Shown here piece by piece: positions 20,068 through 29,006 of a stretch of 64,000 nucleotides of DNA (within the stretch, counting starts at the first letter, position 1; each line of letters starts with the position of its first letter). The notes below the pieces were generated by a model. The model was given only the letters and a program-made list of their open reading frames with translations, ran no database searches and was not told the origin of the DNA. Made by a program: the position numbers and the translations under genes. The DNA comes from Kitasatospora setae KM-6054 (GTDB taxonomy: Bacteria > Actinomycetota > Actinomycetes > Streptomycetales > Streptomycetaceae), in the NCBI RefSeq assembly GCF_000269985.1, contig NC_016109.1:2914001-2978000 (forward strand), given 5' to 3'.

Positions 20068-20402
20068 GGCGTTCCGCTCGGTGGCCCACCCGGCCGATGT
20101 CCGGGCTGCGGAGGAAGCAAAACCCACGGCTCGCGGAGCTGGCAAGCGCCGAAAAGCCCCGTTCCCGGACCCGGGAGGGGGCTGACGGTCCGCCAGGTCA
20201 CGCTCCGCCGTCGGCAGGCCGCGCTGCGCGTACGGGATCATGACGGTGCGCCCACGAACGGCGTACAGCGGGCGACTTCGGTCACCGTGCGCGTTCGGGC
20301 GCCGACCAGGCGTGACGGGGCGGGTGACCCTGGTCACCCGCGGACGGGACTTCGGGACGGGGCAGGAGGTCCCGCGGCCGTCCGGGAGGGGTCTCGGGGG
20401 GG

Positions 20403-20597
20403 TCAGCCGGCGATGCCCGCGATCGCCTTGGAGACCGACTGGAGGAACTGCTGGATCGGCCCGGCCATCGTCGACTGGCTGAGCATGAAGCCGAACAGCG
20501 CGGCGATGACCGCGTGCCCGCCCTTCAGCTGCTTGTTGCGGATGAAGATGAAGACGATGATGCCGAACAGGACAAGGGCGGAGACGGAGAAGGCCAC
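20403..20597 (-). CDS. Small conserved-looking membrane protein
   Basis: 64 aa from a GTG start with GAGGAAG upstream. The N-terminal half is a hydrophobic helix (FSVSALVLFGIIVFIFI) followed by RNKQLKGGHAV, a second hydrophobic segment (AVIAALFGFMLS) and an amphipathic C-terminal helix (GPIQQFLQSVSKAIAGIAG). The two-hairpin layout with Gly/Ala faces suggests an oligomeric membrane peptide, possibly holin- or channel-like. That is inference from composition; I do not recognise a named family. It is monocistronic with large gaps on both sides. Confidence 0.65.
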   Translation of the reverse strand: MAFSVSALVLFGIIVFIFIRNKQLKGGHAVIAALFGFMLSQSTMAGPIQQFLQSVSKAIAGIAG

Positions 20598-21066
20598 GGG
20601 GACTCACTTCCTCGATTCGTGGCGGGGATTCGGGTCGGAACCGGCGATGGTTCCAGGCGGAAACCGGCCCCTGCCCCCCGTGTCCCCACCACTCCATCCG
20701 GACTCAGTGTGGTCGCTCGTGCGGAGTGCGTAAAGGACTTGCCCCGTCACCGGGGGCCCCAACCCGCGTACTGGGACTGATTTTCGCCGTCCGCGACGAT
20801 AGCGGACGGGTCCTGACGGAGCGTCGGCGGGAGGCCGTCCGCGGGGCCCGCGGGGGCAAACCGGCAGGCAGCCGGGCCGTGGCCCACGGGGCGGGTGGGG
20901 CAACGGAATTGGCCGAAGATCAACGTTCGGGTTTGACACTCCGTGGGCACCCCGTGCCGGGCGATTCCACACCGGTCCACCACAGTTGGCGCACGGCCGG
21001 ACGGAGCGGGTACGGGGCGGGTACGGAGAGCGTACGGGGAGCGTCCGGACGGCGCGCGGCCGGGGT
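20598..21066. other. Intergenic region upstream of the small membrane protein
   Basis: 469 bp between the small protein start and the PP2C phosphatase stop. It should contain the small protein's promoter. TTTGACA at about 20934 on the plus strand resembles a -35 box but leads to no gene. I see no strong hairpin and no frame with coding character. Confidence 0.5.
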
Positions 21067-22278
21067 TCAGCGGCGCCAGACCAGCAGCACGGCGCGGTCG
21101 TCGTTGACGTGCTTGGCGACGCTGTCGATCAGCCGGACCGCGGCGCCGGAGCGGCCGCTCACCGGGGTGGTGGCGACCAGCCGGTCGGCCTCGCCCATCA
21201 GCCGGTCCATGCCCTCGCCGAGGTCGCGGCCGGGGATCTCGACCATGCCGTCGGTGCACAGCATCAGCAGGTCGCCGGGGCCCAGGACGCCGCGCACGCC
21301 CTCGAACTTGGCGCCGTCGTAGACACCGAGCAGCGGGCCCTCGGCCTCCTTGACCTCCCAGCGGCCGGCCCCGGCCAGCCGGTGCATGCCGGGCAGGTGG
21401 CCGGCCGAGAGGAGTTCGTACTCGCCAGTGTCCAGGTCGATGACCAGGTGGACGGCGGTGGCGAAGCCCTCGGCCCAGTCCTGGCGCAGCAGGTAGCCGT
21501 TGGCGGCGGGCAGGAAGTCGTGGGCGGGCAGCGAGCCGAGCAGTCCGCCGAAGGCGCCGGAGAGCAGCAGGGCGCGGCTGCCCGCGTCCATGCCCTTGCC
21601 GGAGACGTCGGCGAGCACGGTCTCCAGCACCCGGCCGCCGGGGCCGGTGCGGGCGGCGACCATGAAGTCGCCGGAGAAGGACTGGCCGCCGGCCGGGCGG
21701 AGCGCGGTGTCGGTGTGCCAGCCGTCGGGCAGCTGCGGGAACCGGCCCTGGACCCGGATCCGTTCGCGCAGGTCGAACAGCATGGTGGAGCCGCCGCGCC
21801 AGGGCACGCCGATCCGACGGCGGAACTGGGCGACCAGCAGCCCGGCGACGCCGACCGCGCCGACCACCAGGGCGGCGCCGGGGCTGACGCCGTGGCTGTA
21901 GGCGGTGGGGAGGTCGGCGGCCAGCTGCTCGCCGGTGTGCACCACCGACTCGGTGACCAGGCCGAGGGCCGCGACGGCGTACAGCAGCACCAGGGTGCCG
22001 GGGCGCAGCAGCAGCGCGCCGGCCAGCACCGGGAGCACCAGGGCGGTGGGCGGGGCCCAGTCCGGGGCGAGGATGTTGAGCAGCACCAGCAGCGGGACGG
22101 CCAGGGCGAGCGCGGTGAACGCCACCCAGTCGGCGCCGTCGCCGCGGAAGTAGTCGACGCCGGCCCGGCGCAGCCTGCGTCGGGCCCGGTACAGCGCGCC
22201 GCGCAGCCGGGCCGTCACGGGTTCGCGGGACGGCGCGCCGCCCCGGCCCGTCGCACTGGGACGCGCGCTGCCGGCCAT
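21067..22278 (-). CDS. Membrane-anchored PP2C/SpoIIE-type serine phosphatase
   Basis: 403 aa from the ATG giving MAGSARPSATG. A basic cytoplasmic N-terminus precedes four predicted membrane helices (about 48-165). The C-terminal PPM phosphatase domain carries the metal-binding motifs SGDFMVA, VLADVSGKGMDAG, LLMLCTDGMVE and the terminal NDDRAVLLV. Such proteins in Streptomyces often dephosphorylate anti-anti-sigma factors in partner-switching cascades, but no RsbV/RsbW partner lies nearby. The gene is preceded by 326 bp of noncoding DNA. Confidence 0.92.
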   Translation of the reverse strand: MAGSARPSATGRGGAPSREPVTARLRGALYRARRRLRRAGVDYFRGDGADWVAFTALALAVPLLVLLNILAPDWAPPTALVLPVLAGALLLRPGTLVLLYAVAALGLVTESVVHTGEQLAADLPTAYSHGVSPGAALVVGAVGVAGLLVAQFRRRIGVPWRGGSTMLFDLRERIRVQGRFPQLPDGWHTDTALRPAGGQSFSGDFMVAARTGPGGRVLETVLADVSGKGMDAGSRALLLSGAFGGLLGSLPAHDFLPAANGYLLRQDWAEGFATAVHLVIDLDTGEYELLSAGHLPGMHRLAGAGRWEVKEAEGPLLGVYDGAKFEGVRGVLGPGDLLMLCTDGMVEIPGRDLGEGMDRLMGEADRLVATTPVSGRSGAAVRLIDSVAKHVNDDRAVLLVWRR

Positions 22279-22604
22279 GGGGACCGACCTTATCCACCAC
22301 CGGTGCCCGCGTCGACGGGCCGGGTGGCACCGAGTGCAGCGGGGGCGGTCGGCCCGGTGGGTTTCGGCCGCCGGGGACATGCCGGGTCCGGTCCGTATCG
22401 GTTCGCGGCTGTCGCGGAGTGACAGTTGGCGAGGCGTCATGACGATTCGGCAGCCCGAACTGACCGTGCCGGCGCTGGGCGTCGAGGAGCGGGGGCGCGG
22501 GGGCCGGAGCGTCGGTGTCGCGTTCGGTGTCGCGTTCGGGGGCGGCGGGGAGGCGCCGGGAACGACCGAGGGCGCCCGGTGGGGCGCCCTCGGTGCGGCT
22601 GCGC
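22279..22604. other. Intergenic region PP2C phosphatase-rpiB
   Basis: 326 bp. It holds the rpiB terminator hairpin (22566-22593), a perfect 12-bp direct repeat GGTGTCGCGTTC (22514-22537) and presumably the phosphatase promoter. No gene seen. Confidence 0.5.
22566..22593 (-). terminator. rpiB terminator
   Basis: CCGAGGGCGCC (22566-22576) pairs with GGCGCCCTCGG (22583-22593) around a 6-base loop, 12 bp past the rpiB stop. Confidence 0.75.
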
Positions 22605-23090
22605 TCAGCCCTGCGGGTGGTGGGCCGGGATCGGCGGCAGTTCGCCGGTGGTCTCGTACTCGGAGAGCATCTCGATCCGGCGGGTGTGCCGGGGCTCGCC
22701 GCTGTACGGGGTGCTGAGGAAGATCTCGACGAACTTGGTGGCCTCGTCGAGGGAGTGCATCCGGCCGCCGACCGAGATGACGTTGGCGTTGTTGTGCTCG
22801 CGGCCGAGGGCGGCGGTCTGCTCGCTCCAGGCGAGCGCGGCCCGGACGCCCTTGACCTTGTTGGCGGCGATCGCCTCGCCGTTGCCGGAGCCGCCGATCA
22901 CGACGCCCAGCGCCTCGGGGTCGGCGGCGGTGCGCTCGGCCGCCCGGAGGCAGAACGGCGGGTAGTCGTCCTCGGCGTCGTAGATGTGCGGGCCGCAGTC
23001 GACCGGTTCGTGCCCGGCCCCCTTCAGCCACTCGACGAGGTGGTTCTTCAGTTCGTATCCGGCGTGGTCGGAGCCCAGGTAGACGCGCAT
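22605..23090 (-). CDS. rpiB: Ribose-5-phosphate isomerase B
   Basis: 161 aa. It interconverts ribose-5-phosphate and ribulose-5-phosphate. The N-terminus MRVYLGSDHAGYELK and the motif GGSGNGEAIAANKVKGVRAA are typical of actinobacterial RpiB, where a Glu (E72 here) replaces the catalytic Cys of the E. coli type. HNNANVISVGGR is the phosphate-binding strand. An in-frame upstream GTG would add a few residues; the ATG fits homologues better. It is 71 bp downstream of bioY and may be co-transcribed. Confidence 0.94.
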   Translation of the reverse strand: MRVYLGSDHAGYELKNHLVEWLKGAGHEPVDCGPHIYDAEDDYPPFCLRAAERTAADPEALGVVIGGSGNGEAIAANKVKGVRAALAWSEQTAALGREHNNANVISVGGRMHSLDEATKFVEIFLSTPYSGEPRHTRRIEMLSEYETTGELPPIPAHHPQG

Positions 23091-23161
23091 GCCCACGAGT
23101 GTGACATGCCACCGGGCCCGCTCCCCGACAGGGGCGCGGGCCCGGTGGCGGTGACGCCGGG

Positions 23162-23758
23162 TCAGCGGCGGCCGAGCAGTTTCCAGGTGAGCGGCAGGGC
23201 ACCCATCGCGAGCACCACCTTGAGCGCGTCGCCGACCAGGTACGGGTAGAGGCCGAGGTGGGCGGCCGTGGCCAGCGGGACGTCCAGGGCGAAGGCCAGG
23301 TAGGGCACGCCGACGGCGTAGATCGCCAGGCTGCCGAGGGCCATCGCGGCCGCGGTGTGCAGCGGCTTGCGGTCGGCGCCGCGGCGGGCCAGCGCGCCGG
23401 TCAGCGCGGCGGCGGCCACGAAGCCGATCACGTAGCCGAGGGTGGCCAGGCCGGCGCCCGAGCTGCCCTGGGCGAACCAGGGCAGGCCGGCCATGCCGGC
23501 CGCCAGGTAGAGGCCGAGCGCGGCGGCGCCGCGGCGGGCGCCGAGCGCGGTGCCGACCAGCAGCGCGGCGAAGGTCTGCCCGGTGACCGGGACGGGCGAG
23601 CCGGGGACGGGCACCGAGAGCTGGGCGGCCAGGCCGGTCAGCGCGGCGCCGCCGGCCACCAGGGCCAGGTCGCGGGCCCGGGCGCCGAGGCGGGTGGCGG
23701 CCTGCGGCAGCAGGTCGGCGAGGACGGCGGTGGACGGTATCGGCGCGGCGATGGCCAT
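23162..23758 (-). CDS. bioY: BioY, biotin-binding S component / transporter
   Basis: 198 aa with six predicted membrane helices. Family motifs are visible: SVPVPGSPVPVTGQTFAALL, GARRGAAALGLYLAAG, GLPWFAQGS and GYVIGFV. BioY binds biotin in the membrane, either alone or with an ECF energy-coupling module. No bioM/bioN ATPase or T component is adjacent, so it either works alone or shares a distant module. AGGGAG precedes the ATG. No clear BirA or BioQ operator was found upstream. Confidence 0.93.
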   Translation of the reverse strand: MAIAAPIPSTAVLADLLPQAATRLGARARDLALVAGGAALTGLAAQLSVPVPGSPVPVTGQTFAALLVGTALGARRGAAALGLYLAAGMAGLPWFAQGSSGAGLATLGYVIGFVAAAALTGALARRGADRKPLHTAAAMALGSLAIYAVGVPYLAFALDVPLATAAHLGLYPYLVGDALKVVLAMGALPLTWKLLGRR

Positions 23759-24034
23759 GGCTGCTCCCTTGGGTGCCGGTGCGGGTGATCACCTGTGAAC
23801 CTACGCGCTGTCAGGTGCCTCCCGCCGCGTCGGGCGTGACAAAAGCCGACCGGCCGGGCTTGTCGGGTCCGTCCTGTGACCGAGCCCTCACCGGTGCGCT
23901 CGGTGCGGGTCCGGTGACCGTCCGTGCGGGTCCCGTCCGGATGGCGGTACTGCCTGGGCGGGCCCCGCCGGATGCCGAATAGTGGACAGACCCTGCCAAA
24001 ACATCCGTCGGTCGAACAGTCTGGATCCGCCGCC

Positions 24035-25420
24035 ATGCCCCGCACCCCCTCCCCCGAGACCGCGCCCGCCCGGCCGCCGGCCCCCGAGGACGCGGGCCTG
24101 TCCCACGGCCTCAAGCAGCGCCACCTGTCGATGATCGCGCTCGGCGGGGTGATCGGCGCCGGGCTGTTCGTCGGCTCCGGGGCCGGGATCGCGGCGGCCG
24201 GGCCGGCCGTGGTGCTGGCCTTCGCCGCCTCCGGGCTGCTGGTGATGCTGGTGATGCGGATGCTCGGCGAGATGTCGGCCGCCCGGCCGGCCTCCGGCTC
24301 GTTCTCGGTGCACGCGGACCGGGAGATCGGGCCGTGGGCCGGGTTCACCGTCGGCTGGCTGTTCTGGGTGCTGCTCTGCGTGGGCGTCGCGGTGGAGGCG
24401 ATCGGCGCGGCCGGCATCGTCTCCGGCTGGTTCCCGGCCGTGCCGTCCTGGGCCTGGGTCGCGGTGTTCATGGCCTTCTTCTGCCTGACCAACCTGGCCG
24501 CCGTGCGGAACTTCGGCGAGTTCGAGTTCTGGTTCGCCGCGGTGAAGGTGCTGGCGATCACCGCCTTCCTGGTGATCGGCGTGCTGGCGATCTGCGGCCT
24601 GCTGCCCGGCACCCCGGCGCCGGGGCTGTCCAACCTGACCGGCCACGGCGGCTTCCTGCCGAACGGCGCGAGCGGCCTGATCACCGGCCTGCTCGCCTCG
24701 GTCTTCGCGTACGGCGGCCTGGAGACCGTCACCATCGCCGCCGCCGAGTCGGAGGACCCGCGGCGCAGCGTGGCGGTGGCGGTGCGGACCGCGATGTGGC
24801 GGATCGCGCTGTTCTACGTCGGCTCGATGGCGGTCATCGTGACGCTGGTGCCGTGGGACGACCCGGCGGTGGTGAAGCCCGGGCCGTACGTGGCGGTGCT
24901 GGACGCGCTGGGCATCCCGGGCGCGGCGCAGCTGATGAACGCGGTGGTGCTGATCGCGCTGCTGTCCGCGATGAACGCCAACATCTACGGCTCCTCGCGG
25001 ATGGCGCACTCGCTGGTCGCCCGCGGCCACGGCCCGCGCCCGCTGGCCCGGGTCTCCGGCGGGGTGCCGCGCCGGGCGGTGCTGGCGTCCTGCGGGTTCG
25101 GGTTCCTGGCGGTGCTGCTGTCGTACTGGTGGCCGGAGACGGTGTTCTCCTGGCTGCTGAACATGGTGGGCGCCGCGGTGCTGGTGGTCTGGGCGTTCAT
25201 CTGCGCGGCCCAGCTGCGGATGCGGCGGCACCTGCGGACGGCCGAACTGCCGGTCCGGATGTGGGTCCCGTACCTGACCTACCTGGCGCTGGCGGCGATC
25301 CTGGCGGTGCTGGTGCTGATGACGCTGGACCCGGCGAACCGCGTCCAGCTGTACTTCACCGCCGGGCTGACCGCGGTGCTGGCGGCGGCCGGGTACCTGC
25401 GCGGGCGGCGGGCCGGCTGA
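24035..25420 (+). CDS. Amino-acid permease, APC superfamily (AAT/GABA-permease type)
   Basis: 461 aa with 12 predicted membrane helices. Start chosen at ATG 24035 (MPRTPSPETAP). The signature LKQRHLSMIALGGVIGAGLFVGSG marks helix 1 of the proton-coupled amino-acid transporter family, and ALLSAMNANIYGSSRM is the conserved helix 8 region. Substrate cannot be fixed from sequence; GABA, aromatic or basic amino acids are typical for close relatives. It is monocistronic, divergent from bioY, and ends at a bidirectional terminator shared with the DsbA-like gene. Confidence 0.92.
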   Translation: MPRTPSPETAPARPPAPEDAGLSHGLKQRHLSMIALGGVIGAGLFVGSGAGIAAAGPAVVLAFAASGLLVMLVMRMLGEMSAARPASGSFSVHADREIGPWAGFTVGWLFWVLLCVGVAVEAIGAAGIVSGWFPAVPSWAWVAVFMAFFCLTNLAAVRNFGEFEFWFAAVKVLAITAFLVIGVLAICGLLPGTPAPGLSNLTGHGGFLPNGASGLITGLLASVFAYGGLETVTIAAAESEDPRRSVAVAVRTAMWRIALFYVGSMAVIVTLVPWDDPAVVKPGPYVAVLDALGIPGAAQLMNAVVLIALLSAMNANIYGSSRMAHSLVARGHGPRPLARVSGGVPRRAVLASCGFGFLAVLLSYWWPETVFSWLLNMVGAAVLVVWAFICAAQLRMRRHLRTAELPVRMWVPYLTYLALAAILAVLVLMTLDPANRVQLYFTAGLTAVLAAAGYLRGRRAG

Positions 25421-25428
25421 GCGGAGGA

Positions 25429-25474
25429 CGCCGGAGCCCCGCCCCCCGTGCGTACGGGGGGCGGGGCTCCGGCG
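25429..25474. terminator. Bidirectional terminator, permease / DsbA-like gene
   Basis: Long perfect inverted repeat with arms of about 20 bp centred near 25451, between the convergent stops at 25420 and 25484. Confidence 0.85.
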
Positions 25475-25483
25475 TGCGGGCGG

Positions 25484-26119
25484 CTACTCGAAGGACGGGC
25501 CCGCGGTGCGGGTGCGCTTGATCTCGTAGAAGCCGGGGGTGGAGGCGACCAGGACGGTGCCGTCCCAGAGCCGGGCGGCGGCCTCGCCGCGCGGGGTGGG
25601 GGTGACCACCGGGCCGAAGAAGGCGACGCGGTCGCCGTCCGGGCCGTCGACCGCGATCACCGGGGTGCCGACGTCCTCGCCGACCAGGCCGATGCCCTCG
25701 GCGTGCGAGGCGCGCAGGGCCTCGTCGTGCGCGTCGGTGTCGGCGGCGTCGGCGAGCTCCTCGGGGAGGTTCGCGGCGCGCAGCGCGGCCACGATGGTCT
25801 CCCGGTTGTTGGGCAGGCCCTGGTTGTGGAAGCGGGTGCCGAGCTCGGTGTAGAGCGGGCCGAGCACCTTCTCGCCGTGCGCCTGGGCGGCGGCGATCAG
25901 CACCCGGACCGGGCCCCAGCCCGCGGCCAGCAGGTCGCGGTACTGCTCGGGCAGGTCGTCCCGGTTCTCGTTGAGGACGGACAGGCTCATCACGTGCCAG
26001 CGGGTGTCCACCGGGCGGAGCTGCTCCACCTCCTGCATCCAGCGGGAGGCCATCCAGGCCCAGGGGCAGATCGGGTCGAACCAGAAGTCGGCGATCTTGC
26101 GGGAGTCTGCGGTCGTCAC
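25484..26119 (-). CDS. DsbA-fold protein, Rv2466c (mycothiol-dependent reductase) type
   Basis: 211 aa from a GTG start (MTTADSRKIADFWFD). Thioredoxin fold with helical insert; the active site is DPICPWAW. C18 is present, but the second Cys of the CPWC motif in M. tuberculosis Rv2466c is Ala (A21), giving a monothiol site. The cis-Pro loop VGTPVIAV is intact. It probably reduces or transfers a mixed disulfide with mycothiol. No signal peptide, so it is cytoplasmic. It is divergent from pepN, with 180 bp between starts. Confidence 0.88.
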   Translation of the reverse strand: MTTADSRKIADFWFDPICPWAWMASRWMQEVEQLRPVDTRWHVMSLSVLNENRDDLPEQYRDLLAAGWGPVRVLIAAAQAHGEKVLGPLYTELGTRFHNQGLPNNRETIVAALRAANLPEELADAADTDAHDEALRASHAEGIGLVGEDVGTPVIAVDGPDGDRVAFFGPVVTPTPRGEAAARLWDGTVLVASTPGFYEIKRTRTAGPSFE

Positions 26120-26299
26120 TGACGGCGTCCTTCAGGAGTCGGCGGGTGTCGGGGCTTTCCCGGGGATGCAACGGCGGAAGGTCCCCGATGATTCCTCCCC
26201 CAGTGCAATGGCACAGAAGGCCCGGCGTGAAAGGATGCCCCCGCAAGGGGTGCCATGAACACTCCGAAAACCGTGTGTTCCGTACAGAGGAGTGCCGAC

Positions 26300-28885
26300 G
26301 TGCCGGGCAAGAACCTGAGCCGTGAGGAGGCCCGCGACCGGGCCGCGATCATCCGGGTGGAGAGCTACCGCGTCCACCTGGACGTCAGTGCGGCGGCCGA
26401 CCCCGGCCGGCCCACCTTCCGTTCCACCACCCGGATCTCCTTCGACTGCGCCGAGCCCGGCGCGACCAGCTTCGCCGACCTGCTGGCCCCCGAGGTGGTC
26501 GCGGTCGAGCTGAACGGCCTCGCGCTGGACCCGGCCGAGGTGTTCGACGGCGCCCGGGTGGCGCTGCCGGTGCTGGCCGCGCACAACGAGCTGACCGTGG
26601 TCGCCGAGTGCGCGTACAGCCGCACCGGCGAGGGCCTGCACCGCTTCGTCGACCCGGTGGACGGCGAGACCTACCTGTACACCCACTACGAGCCGGCCGA
26701 CGCCCGCCGGGTCTTCGCGAACTTCGAACAGCCCGACCTGAAGGCCCCGTTCACCTTCACCGTGACCGCCCCGGCCGGCTGGGACGTGTACGCCAACGCG
26801 GTGCACGAGCGGATCACCGACGGGGGCGCCGCCCGCACCTGGGAGTTCGCCCCGACCCGGCCGATCTCCACCTACCTGACCGCCGTGGTGGCCGGCCCGT
26901 ACCACGTGGTCCGCGACCACTACTCCCGCGAACTGCCCGACGGCACCGTGCTGGAGATCCCGCTCGCCGCCACCTGTCGGCGCTCGCTGGCCGCGCACTT
27001 CGACGCCGACGAGATCCTCACCGTCACCAAGCAGGGCCTGGACTACTTCCACCAGGAGTTCGACTACCCGTACCCGTTCGGCAAGTACGACCAGTGCTTC
27101 GTCCCGGAGTACAACATCGGCGCGATGGAGAACCCGGGCTGCGTGACCTTCCGCGAGGAGTTCGTCTTCCGCTCGAAGGTCACCGAGGCCGCGTACGAGA
27201 CCCGGGCCAACGTGATCCTGCACGAGATGGCCCACATGTGGTTCGGCGACCTGGTCACCATGAAGTGGTGGGACGACCTCTGGCTGAAGGAGTCGTTCGC
27301 CGACTTCATGGGCTCCTACGCGCAGATCGGCGCCGGCACCAGGTACCGCTCCGCCTGGATCACCTTCGCCAACCGCCGCAAGGCGTGGGCCTACCGGCAG
27401 GACCAGCTGCCCACCACCCACCCGATCACCGCGGACATCCGCGACCTCGAGGACGCCAAGCTCAACTTCGACGGCATCACCTACGCCAAGGGCGCCTCCG
27501 TCCTCAAGCAGCTGGTGGCGTACGTCGGGGCGGAGTCATTCTTCGAGGGCGCCCGGGCCTACTTCAGGAAGCACGCCTTCGGGAACACCGTGCTGGACGA
27601 CCTGCTGGACGCGCTGGAGGAGACCAGCGGCCGCGACCTGCGCAGCTGGGCCGCCTCCTGGCTGCAGACCTCCGGCGTCAACACGCTGACCCCCGAGGTG
27701 GCCGCCGACGCCGACGGCCGGATCACCGAGCTGGCGGTCCGCCAGGACGGCTCCCCGCTGCGCCCGCACCGGATCGCGGTCGGCCTGTACGACCGGGCCG
27801 CGGACGGCGCGCTGCTGCGCACCGACCGCTTCGAGCTGGACGCCACCGGGGAGCGCACCGTGGTCGCCGAGGCGGCCGGCCGCCCGCTGCCCGCGCTGGT
27901 GCTGGTCAACGACGACGACCTGACGTACTGCAAGGTCCGCTTCGACGAGCGCTCGCTGGAGACCCTGCGCGCCGGCCTCGGCGACCTCGCCGACGAGGCC
28001 GGCTCCGACGGGCCCAGCCTGGCCCGGGCGCTGGCCTGGTCCGCGGTGTGGAACCTCACCCGGGACGGCCTGATGCCGACCCGCGACTACCTCGACCTGG
28101 TGCTGCGCTTCGCCGGCCGGGAGTCCGACGTCGGCGTCCTGCAGTCGCTGCACCAGCAGTCCGCCGGCGCGCTGGCGCTGTACGCCGACCCGGCCCGCCG
28201 CGCCGACTACGGCAGCGCGCTGGCCGAGTGCGCGCTGCGCGAGCTGTCGCAGGCCGCCCCCGGCAGCGACCACCAGCTCGCCTGGGCCCGCTTCCTGGCC
28301 GACACCGCCACCGGCGCCGACCACCTGCGGCTGCTGCGCGGCCTGCTCGACGGCACCGACCGGATCGACGGCCTGGCGGTCGACCAGGAACTGCGCTGGA
28401 CGTTCTGGCTGGCGCTGGCCGCGCACGGCCGGGCCACCACCGCGGAGCTGGCCGCCGAGCTGGAGCGCGACCACACCGCCAGCGGCCGCCGCCAGCAGAC
28501 CCACTGCCTGGCCGCGCTGCCCACCCCGGGCGCCAAGGCCGCCGCCTGGAGCGCCGTGGTCGACTCCGACGAGCTGCCCAACGCCCTGGTGGAGGCCCAG
28601 ATCGCGGGCTTCAACCAGCCCGGCCAGCGGGAGCTGACCGCCGCCTACGCCGGGCCGTACTTCGAGATGCTGGAGTCGGTCTGGGCCGAGCGCTCGATCG
28701 AGATCGCGATGCGGATCGTGGCCGGCTTCTTCCCGCGCTACCAGACCACCCCGGCGACCCTGGCGGCCACCGACGCCTGGCTCGCCGGGCACCCGGACGC
28801 CGCCCCGGCGCTGCGCCGGCTGGTGCTGGAGTGCCGGGACGACCTGGCCCGGGCGCTGCGGGCGCAGGAGTGCGACGCCGGCTGA
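26300..28885 (+). CDS. pepN: Aminopeptidase N (M1 family)
   Basis: 861 aa from a GTG start giving MPGKNLSREEARDRAA, with GAGGAG upstream; the 15-residue longer ATG reading is not conserved. A zinc aminopeptidase: exopeptidase motif GAMENPGC (about 274) and zinc site HEMAHMWFG with downstream WLKESFAD (HExxH-18-E, about 307-330). The C-terminal half is the ERAP1-like helical domain. It trims N-terminal residues from peptides in the cytoplasm. Size matches the S. lividans enzyme. The stop codon lies in the first unit of a heptamer repeat. Confidence 0.97.
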   Translation: MPGKNLSREEARDRAAIIRVESYRVHLDVSAAADPGRPTFRSTTRISFDCAEPGATSFADLLAPEVVAVELNGLALDPAEVFDGARVALPVLAAHNELTVVAECAYSRTGEGLHRFVDPVDGETYLYTHYEPADARRVFANFEQPDLKAPFTFTVTAPAGWDVYANAVHERITDGGAARTWEFAPTRPISTYLTAVVAGPYHVVRDHYSRELPDGTVLEIPLAATCRRSLAAHFDADEILTVTKQGLDYFHQEFDYPYPFGKYDQCFVPEYNIGAMENPGCVTFREEFVFRSKVTEAAYETRANVILHEMAHMWFGDLVTMKWWDDLWLKESFADFMGSYAQIGAGTRYRSAWITFANRRKAWAYRQDQLPTTHPITADIRDLEDAKLNFDGITYAKGASVLKQLVAYVGAESFFEGARAYFRKHAFGNTVLDDLLDALEETSGRDLRSWAASWLQTSGVNTLTPEVAADADGRITELAVRQDGSPLRPHRIAVGLYDRAADGALLRTDRFELDATGERTVVAEAAGRPLPALVLVNDDDLTYCKVRFDERSLETLRAGLGDLADEAGSDGPSLARALAWSAVWNLTRDGLMPTRDYLDLVLRFAGRESDVGVLQSLHQQSAGALALYADPARRADYGSALAECALRELSQAAPGSDHQLAWARFLADTATGADHLRLLRGLLDGTDRIDGLAVDQELRWTFWLALAAHGRATTAELAAELERDHTASGRRQQTHCLAALPTPGAKAAAWSAVVDSDELPNALVEAQIAGFNQPGQRELTAAYAGPYFEMLESVWAERSIEIAMRIVAGFFPRYQTTPATLAATDAWLAGHPDAAPALRRLVLECRDDLARALRAQECDAG

Positions 28886-28914
28886 CGGCTGACGGCTGAC
28901 GGCTGACGGCTGAC
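28880..28914 (+). repeat. Five tandem GGCTGAC heptamers at the pepN stop
   Basis: Five perfect copies of GGCTGAC. The first contains the pepN TGA stop, so copy number does not alter the protein. It looks like a slippage-prone microsatellite. Confidence 0.9.
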
Positions 28915-28936
28915 GGCCGTCCCGAACGCGCGAAAT

Positions 28937-28971
28937 GGGGCAACTCCCTCCTCTGGAGAGGGAGTTGCCCC
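28937..28971. terminator. Bidirectional terminator between pepN and ngcG
   Basis: Perfect 14-bp stem GGGGCAACTCCCTC (28937-28950) with 28958-28971 and a 7-base loop, between convergent pepN and the ngc operon. Confidence 0.85.
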
Positions 28972-29006
28972 AGGCGCAGGGGTGCCGCGGTTGCTTCGGG
29001 GTGCGG

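Noticed and set aside
23759..24034. BioQ/BirA operator upstream of bioY
   Set aside because: Only a loose CACCTG...CAGGTG pair was found; it does not fit known biotin-regulator consensus sequences.
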